Positions 25,583 to 33,255 of a stretch of DNA of 64,000 nucleotides are shown here, in pieces. The notes beneath the pieces are model-generated. The model did no database searches. It saw only the letters and a program-made list of their open reading frames with translations, and was not told the origin of the DNA. The stretch is from a virus, in the IMG/VR virus record IMGVR_UViG_3300032116_000104, positions 20,373 to 84,372 of that record; one strand, 5' to 3'. Positions within the stretch are counted from its first letter, which is position 1. Each line of letters opens with the position of its first letter. The position numbers and the translations under genes are program-made.

Positions 25583-26382
25583 AACACAATGTTGCGCAGG
25601 CACTTGAGGGATTGCTGGTTCCAATTGAAACCCTTATCCCACTTGAGAACAATCCTCGTCGTGGCGACATAGGCGCGATTATGGCCTCCTATGCAGAGTT
25701 TGGTCAGGTGAAGCCGATTGTCGTGCGCCCCAATGAAGACGGCACATCAACTGTTATTGCTGGTAACCACCAACTAGAGGCAGCCAGGCGTCTTGGGTGG
25801 AGCCACATTGCCGCCGTCGGCTATGAAGTGGACGACAGCAGGGCTATTGCTTTTGCTCTTGCTGACAACCGCACGATGGAACTTGGACACACTGAGGCAT
25901 CAGCACTCAATGAGATGTTGGTTGAGGTGGCGGATATTTATCCAGAGTTGTTTGAAGGTCTTGGCTGGGATGAATTTGAAATTGCCGAGATGGAAGAGCA
26001 GGTTGAGCGAAAGACCTGGAACGACGAGCAGACATCGTCCTACACGACCCCAGTGATTCAACCCATCATCAATGCTGCCGCAGAAATGGCTGGTAGGGCA
26101 ATATCCGCCCTGGTTAGCGAAGATGAGGATGGTGAACTGCGCATCAATGCCCCTAAGGATGCTGACCATCGGGAAATCGCCACACAGGGCAGCACTGTCA
26201 CTCAGGGCGGTGCGGCAACTGCTCCACAGGCGGTTGTTCAATACACAATCGTGTTTGACAACCCTCAACAGCAGCGTCGTTGGTATGAATTCATCAAGTG
26301 GCTTCGTAACGACCCAGCGGTTGCTGGGAACACGGTTGCGGAGAAATTGATTGACTTCATTGACCAACACATAGAGGTCTAG
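25579..26382 (+). CDS. ParB/Srx-superfamily nuclease-like protein
   Basis: 267 residues from TTG (AGGTGA 5 nt upstream). The ParB N-terminal fold covers residues about 13-110: VPIETLIPLENNPRRGD, QVKPIVVRP, then the signature AGNHQLEAARRLGW (61-74) and ALADNRTMELGHTE. This domain can bind or hydrolyse nucleotides and recognise DNA. The C-terminal half is a low-complexity linker plus a small segment (IVFDNPQQQRRWYEFIKWLR) sometimes seen behind phage ParB domains. It precedes a PAPS-reductase-like gene by 2 nt, the IbrB/IbrA order. Confidence 0.85.
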   Translation: MKHNVAQALEGLLVPIETLIPLENNPRRGDIGAIMASYAEFGQVKPIVVRPNEDGTSTVIAGNHQLEAARRLGWSHIAAVGYEVDDSRAIAFALADNRTMELGHTEASALNEMLVEVADIYPELFEGLGWDEFEIAEMEEQVERKTWNDEQTSSYTTPVIQPIINAAAEMAGRAISALVSEDEDGELRINAPKDADHREIATQGSTVTQGGAATAPQAVVQYTIVFDNPQQQRRWYEFIKWLRNDPAVAGNTVAEKLIDFIDQHIEV

Positions 26383-26384
26383 TA

Positions 26385-27539
26385 ATGACGCGACAGCGGA
26401 TGTTTCTTGACATAGATGTGGTTGAGGCCGCGAGACAGAGGATTAGACATGTCTATGATACTTTTGATACTGTTTGCGTTCAGTTTTCTGGAGGAAAAGA
26501 CAGCACAGCGGTTCTTTACCTTGCTAAAGAAATTCATGAGGAGAGGGGACTCGGACCTGTAAAGGTCATCTTCCGTGACGAAGAGATGGTCAGCCCGCTT
26601 GTTGCCAACTACGCGATGAAGATTCGCGAATACGACTGGGTTGACATGGAGTGGTACTGCCTAACATCTGGCAGCGAGGTGTGGACTCTTGGCACTAGAG
26701 ACCCAGTTGTGCTCTGGGGTCATGAGAGGCGAGATACTGGTCGTTGGGTGCGTCCAATGCCACCTTTCGCAATCACTCCAGCGCACTTCGGAATCCCAGA
26801 TGGGCAAGCCCTGACGGAAGCAATTGATTACTACACAATGCAGGGCAAAAAGGGCAAAGTGGCCTTCATTACTGGCGTTAGGGCTGCTGAGTCAATGGTT
26901 CGCTATCGCTCTTGTGTGCAAAAATTGCACGAAAACTACATAGTTACCCCATACAGGCTCAAAAAGTCAATTCCGTTGAAATTTGCCAAAATTATCTACG
27001 ACTGGCAAATTGACGATGTATTCAAATTCATCACGGAAGAGCACAATGCCGAATATTGCGAGTATTACGACCTTGCGGCACTTACTGGCTCAAACACCAG
27101 AGTTGGCATTCCGCTCCACTCGGTCGCTATTCGCCGTATTGGTGACCTGATTGCTACCGAGCCAGAATTCTATGACAGGCTCGTGGAGATTTGGCCCAAT
27201 ATTGATGCCCAGAGGCGTTGGTGGCCAGAATTTGACATTGAGAAACTCATTGAGTACTACGCTAGCCAAGGCATTGACGGAGCGAAGGAGTGCATAGAGA
27301 CGCACTACTTGTCTGAGGATGATAAGCGACGGGCAAAGGCATATGTAGCCGACTTTAGACGCAAGCACGCCGCCGACCCTTATTCGTACCCCATGAACTG
27401 GCTCATCAGGAACATTTTGCATAACGAAATCTCCGTACATGCCGCCGCCCCAGTTGGGCCGAAGACAAAGGCACATACACTCAGAGTGAAGGCTGCACAA
27501 AAAGCCGCAGAAGAGGAAATAAATGAATATGAAGATTGA
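26385..27539 (+). CDS. PAPS-reductase-like PP-loop protein (IbrA/DUF3440-type)
   Basis: 384 residues. The PP-loop SGGKDS (35-40) sits in CVQFSGGKDSTAVLYLA, followed by VIFRDEEMVS and a conserved GVRAAESMVRY. The enzyme class adenylates a substrate with ATP, as PAPS reductases, DndC and tRNA thiolases do. There is no C-terminal CxxC pair typical of assimilatory reductases, so a nucleotide or DNA modification role is more likely than sulfate assimilation (inference). It is flanked by ParB-like genes on both sides and overlaps the second by 17 nt. Confidence 0.85.
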   Translation: MTRQRMFLDIDVVEAARQRIRHVYDTFDTVCVQFSGGKDSTAVLYLAKEIHEERGLGPVKVIFRDEEMVSPLVANYAMKIREYDWVDMEWYCLTSGSEVWTLGTRDPVVLWGHERRDTGRWVRPMPPFAITPAHFGIPDGQALTEAIDYYTMQGKKGKVAFITGVRAAESMVRYRSCVQKLHENYIVTPYRLKKSIPLKFAKIIYDWQIDDVFKFITEEHNAEYCEYYDLAALTGSNTRVGIPLHSVAIRRIGDLIATEPEFYDRLVEIWPNIDAQRRWWPEFDIEKLIEYYASQGIDGAKECIETHYLSEDDKRRAKAYVADFRRKHAADPYSYPMNWLIRNILHNEISVHAAAPVGPKTKAHTLRVKAAQKAAEEEINEYED

Positions 27540-28080
27540 TTACATCAATGTTGATGAACTGGTTATTGCGCCATACAAGTCAACCTATATTCTCAGGCCA
27601 GACCTGTTGACTCTTTCTTCTTCCTTGATGGACCTCGGTTTCATCGCGCCAGTCACAGTCCATGCCTCCACGATGGAAGTTATTGACGGCAATGAGCGCG
27701 TACTCCTCGCAAAGAATGTCAAGAATATTAGAGAAAAGTGCGATGGGCTGGTTCCTTGCGTCCTGATTGATTGTGGAAAGTACGACGCCATGCTCATGCA
27801 TCTTCGCCTCAATCGCGGGCGAGGCGCTCTCGTTGCCAAGCCCATGTCTGCGATTGTGCGTAAACTTGTTGCATCAGGTCACAGCGACAGACCATCGCTG
27901 GATAGGACTCTTTGCATGAAAAAGATGGAATTTGACCTAATGATGGACAACACCATCATCAAGCAACGCAAAACCTCGGAACACAAGTATTCGCGCGCAT
28001 GGGTGCCAGTTGAGGCTCCGCCTGGAGCGGTAGAGAAGGGTGGCATCTCCATTGAAACGCCACCAAACCCAGACAGATAA
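27523..28080 (+). CDS. Second ParB-like protein
   Basis: 185 residues, with GAGGAAAT just upstream of the ATG. YINVDELVIAPYKSTYILRP, LGFIAPVTVHASTMEVIDGN and ERVLLAKN form a compact ParB/Srx-type fold, shorter than the 267-residue paralogue. The C-terminal 60 residues are basic and then Pro-rich (WVPVEAPPGAVEKGG). It probably acts with the PP-loop protein it overlaps. Confidence 0.75.
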   Translation: MNMKIDYINVDELVIAPYKSTYILRPDLLTLSSSLMDLGFIAPVTVHASTMEVIDGNERVLLAKNVKNIREKCDGLVPCVLIDCGKYDAMLMHLRLNRGRGALVAKPMSAIVRKLVASGHSDRPSLDRTLCMKKMEFDLMMDNTIIKQRKTSEHKYSRAWVPVEAPPGAVEKGGISIETPPNPDR

Positions 28081-28081
28081 A

Positions 28082-28090
28082 TGCTACACT
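28082..28090 (+). promoter_or_regulatory. Candidate extended -10
   Basis: TGCTACACT (TG-n-TACACT) directly after the ParB stop and 27 nt ahead of ATG 28118. No -35 seen. The same TGCTA core precedes the endolysin gene (49769). Confidence 0.4.
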
Positions 28091-28117
28091 TGCCGTAAAC
28101 AACCCTAAGGAGTGTTT

Positions 28118-28297
28118 ATGCCAGGAGCAAGACTTACAGCGAGAGAGCGTACTGCCCGTTCATTGGGCCTGCTGCGTCGCCTTGGCCGCTCAGTCACGCA
28201 GAATGTCCGTCGTCGCGTCGGTGGTGGTGAGGTTGAGGCGGAGCGTCCAGTAGACGTAATCCGCGAGGGCGCCCGCAGACTTCGCCGTCGTCGCTGA
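28118..28297 (+). CDS. Small arginine-rich protein
   Basis: 59 residues from ATG 28118 (AAGGAG 5 nt upstream; an in-frame GTG at 28112 is inside the SD). About a third Arg: RERTARSLGLLRRLGR, QNVRRRV, and a C-terminal RRLRRRR. The composition is that of a nucleic-acid-binding or DNA-condensing protein. Position at the head of the structural operon, and a terminator-like hairpin 5 nt after the stop, suggest its level is uncoupled from the downstream tail genes. Confidence 0.75.
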   Translation: MPGARLTARERTARSLGLLRRLGRSVTQNVRRRVGGGEVEAERPVDVIREGARRLRRRR

Positions 28298-28301
28298 ATC
28301 T

Positions 28302-28324
28302 ACGTGTCTATTCGGACACGTTTT
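28302..28324 (+). terminator. Short intrinsic terminator or attenuator
   Basis: ACGTGTC (28302-28308), loop TATTCG, GACACGT (28315-28321) and T-run to 28324. A 7-bp stem with a short U-tail, just before the head-tail connector gene. It is likely a leaky terminator setting the ratio between the Arg-rich protein and the tail genes. Confidence 0.6.
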
Positions 28325-28335
28325 CATAGGAGAAG

Positions 28336-28989
28336 ATGATGCTTGTTTCAGTGTCTGAATTAGTCACGTACATGGACATCTCTTTCTCGCTGCGCCAGCA
28401 AGATGCGGCAGAAATCGTTCTTGAAGGACTGCAGAGCGAACTTGAGGCTTACCTGAATAGACCCATTGAGTTACAAGAGTTTACGGAGACCTATGTTGTT
28501 CCTGGGGTCAACGACCCGATGCCGATGACATCGTTCTTCTACAACACCAGCACCGAGAGTTCTTTTTACACATATCCAGGCAATACAGCAAACTCAATCG
28601 TCAACTACTCAATGCCTCCAGAAACCATCTATTTGAGAAACAGTCCTGTAGTTGAGGTTGAGGAAGTCAAACTTACCCCATTTAACGGGGTAGAGAGAAC
28701 TTTGGAGACAACCGAGTACATCGTCAGAAGATTTGGCATTGACATTGCTAATCTCATTGGAAACGACACGGTAGAGGTCACGTACACCGCTGGTCTTGAT
28801 GGAACGCAAATTCCTATGTTCAGAAGTCTTATTCTCAGAGCAGCAACCCGTGAGATGCAAAACATGCATGATGACGTTGTGGGTGTCAAAGACCTAAATA
28901 CAAGAAATGTCGCTCCATTGGAGACTGGGTTTTCCGAGCGCGAACTCATGTCGGTCAGGAAATACAGAAGACGCAAGGTCGTTGGCTGA
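28336..28989 (+). CDS. Head-tail connector (gp6-like)
   Basis: 217 residues (AGGAGA upstream; ATG 28336 or 28339). The fold pattern is the phage head-tail adaptor type: an N-terminal helix bundle (ADIVLEGLQSELEAYLNRP-like at residues 25-45), a beta-rich middle, and the closing VEVTYTAGLDGTQIPMFRSL followed by LRAATREMQNM. It would dock under the portal. It overlaps the next gene by one base. Confidence 0.8.
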   Translation: MMLVSVSELVTYMDISFSLRQQDAAEIVLEGLQSELEAYLNRPIELQEFTETYVVPGVNDPMPMTSFFYNTSTESSFYTYPGNTANSIVNYSMPPETIYLRNSPVVEVEEVKLTPFNGVERTLETTEYIVRRFGIDIANLIGNDTVEVTYTAGLDGTQIPMFRSLILRAATREMQNMHDDVVGVKDLNTRNVAPLETGFSERELMSVRKYRRRKVVG

Positions 28990-29483
28990 TGGCTAGAAAC
29001 AATAGAGATGTCTACGTCATAATGATTGGCGAAGATGATGTCTACGACCTGATGGACGACATGCAGGAAAGAGCCAAAAATCTCAAGCCAGTTTTCAATT
29101 GGGCTAAGAGAAAACTTGAACTCGCTAACGCCGAGAACTTCGCCCAGGCTGGCCTACCGTCTGGCGGATGGAAGCCATTGTCCCCACGCTATGGGGCATG
29201 GAAATCAAGAAACTTTCCTGGGGCACCCATTCTTTTTAGAAGCGGCAAACTGTTCAGGTCGGTCACTTCTTTTGCAGCAGCAGACACTACAATAAATGAC
29301 ACAAGTGCTTCATTTAGCACTTCGGTTGAGTTCGCCAAATTTCATCAGTACGGCACCTCTCGTATGCCAGCGAGAAAAGTCATTTTTGAGCCACCTAGAT
29401 TCGCCAGAGAACTGGGAGAAGAGGTCGCTCAGTATGTCGTTGGTGGCGAGAAGGAAATCGGCGCACTGGGTGGTGGCTCATGA
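28989..29483 (+). CDS. Tail-completion / virion morphogenesis protein
   Basis: 164 residues. WKPLSPRYGAWKSRNFPGAP followed by ILFRSGKLFRSVTS and HQYGTSRMPARKVIF is the pattern of the phage virion morphogenesis family (P2 gpS / Mu gpG type, Pfam PF05069). It completes the tail or joins it to the head. It overlaps the tail-terminator gene by four bases. Confidence 0.8.
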   Translation: MARNNRDVYVIMIGEDDVYDLMDDMQERAKNLKPVFNWAKRKLELANAENFAQAGLPSGGWKPLSPRYGAWKSRNFPGAPILFRSGKLFRSVTSFAAADTTINDTSASFSTSVEFAKFHQYGTSRMPARKVIFEPPRFARELGEEVAQYVVGGEKEIGALGGGS

Positions 29484-30064
29484 CAACTCCATACCTAATG
29501 CATGGTCCACAGTTTGCCAAGCAATATGTCAACGACTACCTTCAACGAGACATCCCAACACGACTCGTTGATTACCGCAATGGCTGGAATGTGGACGACA
29601 TCACTCTTCCTACTCCAGTTTCGTTTTTTACCTATGAGCCGCTGGCTCTGGACAGTTGGCCCACCATTATCACCGTGGCCATATCAACCAATGGCATGGA
29701 GAGAATTGACTTCTCTGGTTCTGACCCCCTCTACAACGTGACTTATTCAATGAGAACTTATGTTTGGGTAAGGACAGAGGGGTCGTATGAGTCAACGCTC
29801 ATGAGGGACAGGTTGACAACAGTGCTTCGCTCAGCCCTGCTTGACTATCCATGCCTTCAGGCCCAGGACCCAAGAAACACATTCAAGGCCGTAATTGACG
29901 AGTCGTCACTCAGAGAAGAATTCTCTGACCTCACGCTGCTCAAGGGCGACAGGGTTCTCGCTGGTTCCTACCTCTCATACACTCTTTCAATCCATGAAAT
30001 TGTCTCAAGAAGAACTCTTGGGCAAATTCAAGAGATTGATGTAACTTATGGGATGATTACCTGA
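29480..30064 (+). CDS. Putative tail terminator
   Basis: 194 residues. Position between the morphogenesis protein and the sheath gene, with an alpha/beta pattern (LPTPVSFFTYEPLALDSWPT, then SMRTYVWVRTEGSYESTLMR) matches tail-terminator proteins that cap the tube. No single diagnostic motif exists for the family, so the call leans on gene order. Confidence 0.65.
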   Translation: MTTPYLMHGPQFAKQYVNDYLQRDIPTRLVDYRNGWNVDDITLPTPVSFFTYEPLALDSWPTIITVAISTNGMERIDFSGSDPLYNVTYSMRTYVWVRTEGSYESTLMRDRLTTVLRSALLDYPCLQAQDPRNTFKAVIDESSLREEFSDLTLLKGDRVLAGSYLSYTLSIHEIVSRRTLGQIQEIDVTYGMIT

Positions 30065-30125
30065 ATTGGGCACACGAAACCTTTGCGTGTTGTACAATCT
30101 AGACATTCGGAGCATGGAGTAGTCA

Positions 30126-30521
30126 ATGCAGAATAAAGTCGTCAACGTCAAGGTCAAGAAGGGTGATTCCCTATCGGGGTTCCCTGCTGGTTCTGTCGTA
30201 GTTAAAAACGTCGCTGGAAGAACTATTGAGGTTGGTGAGCCAAGACTTGCTCTCTTCCCAGGGGAAATTGCTGTTTTCGCTGGCTCCGCCAGGGGCGTTG
30301 CCGAGGGGCTTGCCAACAAGACGCTCAAGTCTGTTCAGGTCGTTGATGCCTATGAAGAGCCTAAGTCGTATATCTCTAGCAAGAAAAAGAAGAATGATGT
30401 TCCAGCGCCAGATGAGGAAACTGTTTCTGAAACAGTTGCATCGGAGGAGCCAGAGTCATCTGTACAATTGGGGCTTGTAGACACCGAGTCTTCCCCCTCT
30501 GACCAGCAGGAAGGTAACTAA
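30126..30521 (+). CDS. Hypothetical protein before the sheath
   Basis: 131 residues. Residues 1-80 form a small beta-rich domain (KVVNVKVKKGDSLSGFPAGS, PGEIAVFAGSARGVAEGL). The last 50 residues are an acidic, Ser/Glu-rich tail (PAPDEETVSETVASEEPES). It overlaps the sheath gene by one base (TAATG). Gene order and fold suggest a small virion or neck protein, which I cannot name. Confidence 0.7.
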   Translation: MQNKVVNVKVKKGDSLSGFPAGSVVVKNVAGRTIEVGEPRLALFPGEIAVFAGSARGVAEGLANKTLKSVQVVDAYEEPKSYISSKKKKNDVPAPDEETVSETVASEEPESSVQLGLVDTESSPSDQQEGN

Positions 30522-31984
30522 TGCCAGGCATTGTAATTGAAACAGCAGTAAGAACTGGTCCCTCAACCGCGACTGTTCGTGCGTCTTCACAGTTCTTTGT
30601 TGTTGGTCTCGCTGAGCGCGGCACCACCACTGCTCCAGTCAAGGTTGAGAGCCTTGAGCAGTTTGAGACCTACTTCGGCGGTTATCAGTCCTACTCATAC
30701 CTCCACCCGACAGTCCAGACCTTCTTTGAGGAGGGCGGTACTCGCGCCTATGTCGCAAGAGTGGTTGGTTCGGCTGCTGACTCTGGTTCGTTGACTCTTG
30801 ATGACGGCGACGACGATAACACCATCACTATCACTGCTGTTGGCGAGGGCAACTGGTCAACCAGAATCAAGGTTCAGGTTGTTGATGCCTCTGGTGACAG
30901 AAACGTCAAGATTCTTCTTGACGATGTGGAGATTTTCGCAACTGGCGCCCAGTCAACCGTGACTGGCATTATCAACGCCATCAACACCAGCGTTGAGGCT
31001 TCTCCGTATGTGGTTGCGAGCAACGATAACTCAACCAACAACAACCCACTCCCAGCGGTTCTCGCTGCTACGGCGCTTTCTGCTGGTGACGATGATAGGG
31101 CTGCAGTTGTTGCTGCTGACTATGTCAATGCTCTTGAACTGTTCAATGACTCATACGGCGATGGCGCCGTGGCGGTTGTGGAGAATACCTCCGACACGGT
31201 AAAAGAGGGTCTGGTTGAGCACGCCAACACTCACAGCAGAATCGCCCTTCTCCACTCAGCCTCTGGCACTTCTGTGTCAACGGTAATTGCTGATGCTGAG
31301 GAAATCACCGACCTTGAGCATGCCGAGCACGCGGCCTACTACTTCCCGTGGGTGTATGTGCCGACTAGCGTGAATGGCGTGAATCGCCTGATTCCTCCGA
31401 CTGGCTATGTGGCTGCCAAGCGTGCGCAGGCTCACAACCAGACTGGACCTCACGCTCCTGCTGCTGGCCTGATGTCACGCTCGCGCTTCGTCAATGGAGT
31501 TGAGACAGATATTGACCGCACCAACGGCGACCTTCTTGACAACGGCAAGGTCAACGCTATCCGCGTTCTGAGCAACACCATCCGTATCTACGGTGCACGC
31601 TCATGCTCGTCTGATGTCGCCAACTTCCGCTTCTACACTGCTCAGGATGTTCTGAACTCAGTGGTGACGCAAGCCTTCACCTCGCTTGAGGACCTGGTGT
31701 TCTCTGTCATTGACGGCAGAAACATCGTCCTGGCTTCGGTGGAGTCGCGCCTTGTGAGTCTCCTTGAGGGTCTCAAGAACCTCGGCGCCCTGTACCCATC
31801 GTTTGATGCCTTTGGTGTTCAGGTTGACCCTGGCTACACGGTCAAGTGCAACCCATCCATCAACCCACTCACCCAACTAGCCGATGGCACCATCAAGGCC
31901 GAGGTTGGAATCAGGGTGTCCAGCATTGGCGACAAGATTAACGTCACAATCGTCAAGTCCAACCTGACTACATCTATTGTCTAG
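30521..31984 (+). CDS. Tail sheath protein
   Basis: 487 residues. The N-terminus MPGIVIETAVRTGPSTATVR with SSQFFVVGLAERG, then GGYQSYSYLHPTVQTFFEEG followed by GTRAYVARVVG, is diagnostic of phage contractile sheath proteins. The C-terminal domain (residues about 360-487) has the sheath beta pattern and VDPGYTVKCNPSINPL. It surrounds the tube and contracts at infection, so the phage has a myovirus-type tail. Confidence 0.96.
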   Translation: MPGIVIETAVRTGPSTATVRASSQFFVVGLAERGTTTAPVKVESLEQFETYFGGYQSYSYLHPTVQTFFEEGGTRAYVARVVGSAADSGSLTLDDGDDDNTITITAVGEGNWSTRIKVQVVDASGDRNVKILLDDVEIFATGAQSTVTGIINAINTSVEASPYVVASNDNSTNNNPLPAVLAATALSAGDDDRAAVVAADYVNALELFNDSYGDGAVAVVENTSDTVKEGLVEHANTHSRIALLHSASGTSVSTVIADAEEITDLEHAEHAAYYFPWVYVPTSVNGVNRLIPPTGYVAAKRAQAHNQTGPHAPAAGLMSRSRFVNGVETDIDRTNGDLLDNGKVNAIRVLSNTIRIYGARSCSSDVANFRFYTAQDVLNSVVTQAFTSLEDLVFSVIDGRNIVLASVESRLVSLLEGLKNLGALYPSFDAFGVQVDPGYTVKCNPSINPLTQLADGTIKAEVGIRVSSIGDKINVTIVKSNLTTSIV

Positions 31985-31997
31985 GAGTAGATAAACA

Positions 31998-32471
31998 ATG
32001 GCAAAAGTATCCCAGAGACAGGTCCTTGCGACAATTGACCCAGTGACCACTGGGGCCCCAAAGTGGAATGAGTTCCGCTTTGCCCAGGTGTCAGGTGGAG
32101 AAATCACCGCGTCTGTGGAGAAAATCTACGAGGGTGGTGCTCAGTTCCCGACGGTGCTGTGCGCCCCATACGAGATTGGCGACATCACGCTAACCGCCCA
32201 CTTTGACGATGACGTAACTCCGTCTGATGACTACAATGGTATTGCCTACAAACTGCGTCTACTCCGCGACAGAGTTGGCAAGGCCTACTACAACATCACG
32301 GTTGCTACATACGACTGTGACCTCAAGGTGAACGGCAACGACCGCATCTACAGCAACTGCCTCCTGGTTGGCCTGACCGAGCCAGACGGCGACTCTTCAT
32401 CGGGTGCCCCAGCGACGTTTGCTCTGACCTTCTCGGTCCAGAACGTCACTGGTCCTAGCACCAACGCCTGA
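31998..32471 (+). CDS. Tail tube protein
   Basis: 157 residues, immediately after the sheath. SQRQVLATIDPVTTGAPKWN, SGGEITASVEKIYEGGAQFP and a central DITLTAHFDDDVTPSDDYNG fit the gp19-like tube fold. The protein assembles as the inner tube within the sheath. Spacing of 13 nt indicates co-expression. Confidence 0.9.
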   Translation: MAKVSQRQVLATIDPVTTGAPKWNEFRFAQVSGGEITASVEKIYEGGAQFPTVLCAPYEIGDITLTAHFDDDVTPSDDYNGIAYKLRLLRDRVGKAYYNITVATYDCDLKVNGNDRIYSNCLLVGLTEPDGDSSSGAPATFALTFSVQNVTGPSTNA

Positions 32472-32533
32472 TTAGTTAATCTCTTTACAGGGTAGTTTCC
32501 CACGGGGTGGGTGCTGTGTGCTAGGTTTCTGGC

Positions 32534-33049
32534 ATGAGCGAAAACTCCCTTTACCTAGAAGAAACCCCCGAGCCAAAGAAGGGCGCCAAGTCGGCCCCTG
32601 CGCAGCCAACTGTCCTTGACCGCCTGAAGGAGACAATCTCCAAGAAGGTTGAGCGCCAGACTGTTCACCTTGAGGTTCCAGAGCGTCCGAATGTGACCCT
32701 CATCATCTCCCCTAACATCAGTCAGCATGATATGCGTCGTTGGCGCAAGGCTGCTGGCGAGGACAGCAAGAACGGCATGGATGCCACCCGCTTTGCTTGT
32801 TCGGTAATCGGACACACCACCGTCGGAATCGCCTTTGACGGCGAAGAGGTCATGGACGAAGAGGGCTATCCGCTGAACTTTGCCTCTCCAGTAATCATGG
32901 AGATGACGGATACTAGCCGTCCAATCCCAGAGGCAGTTCGTGCATTCTTCGGAATTGACCCACATATTGAGGCTGCTGCCCTCGCGATTCTTGATGCGGC
33001 TGGCTACGGGGAGACCGTAGATACCGTGGACCCTACGAAGGGGTCATAG
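32534..33049 (+). CDS. Tail assembly chaperone, upstream product
   Basis: 171 residues between tube and tape measure. It is an acidic helical protein (RPNVTLIISPNISQHDMRRW) that stops at TAG 33047-33049. A downstream -1 frame continues without its own start (33043-33219). This gene position, together with a -1 frameshift onto a short extension, is the gpG/gpGT type chaperone arrangement known across long-tailed phages. The chaperone coats the tape measure during tail assembly. SD is weak. Confidence 0.88.
   Translation: MSENSLYLEETPEPKKGAKSAPAQPTVLDRLKETISKKVERQTVHLEVPERPNVTLIISPNISQHDMRRWRKAAGEDSKNGMDATRFACSVIGHTTVGIAFDGEEVMDEEGYPLNFASPVIMEMTDTSRPIPEAVRAFFGIDPHIEAAALAILDAAGYGETVDTVDPTKGS
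33038..33046 (+). other. Programmed -1 frameshift site
   Basis: Zero frame reads AAG GGG TCA TAG. If the tRNA on GGG (33041-33043) slips back one base it still pairs with GGG (33040-33042), after which GTC ATA GAA continues an open frame of 58 codons. The run of four G with a stop two codons later fits a P-site single-tRNA slip. Confidence 0.75.
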
Positions 33050-33219
33050 AAGACTTAGCCGATGAGGCTGTAATTATCTCAGCCGCGAGGCTGGGAGAAG
33101 TCTTCGGAACTGACCCAGTCAGGATTCTTGACTCAACTGATGACGAATGGGTCATTAGGCTTGCTTGTGCTAAAGTGGTTGCCAGAGACCGCGAAGAACA
33201 GGCCAAGAAAAACAAGTAG
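33043..33219 (+). CDS. Frameshift extension of the tail assembly chaperone
   Basis: Frame -1 relative to the upstream chaperone: begins VIEDLADEAVIISAARLGEV and ends in a basic EEQAKKNK before TAG 33217-33219. There is no ATG, GTG with SD, or other good start in this stretch. Translation as a fusion (about 228 residues in total) is therefore expected. It ends 36 nt before the tape measure. Confidence 0.78.
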   Translation, partial: VIEDLADEAVIISAARLGEVFGTDPVRILDSTDDEWVIRLACAKVVARDREEQAKKNK

Positions 33220-33255
33220 TTTCTTGGTCTTCGCGTCGTTGCGCACGGAGATGGC

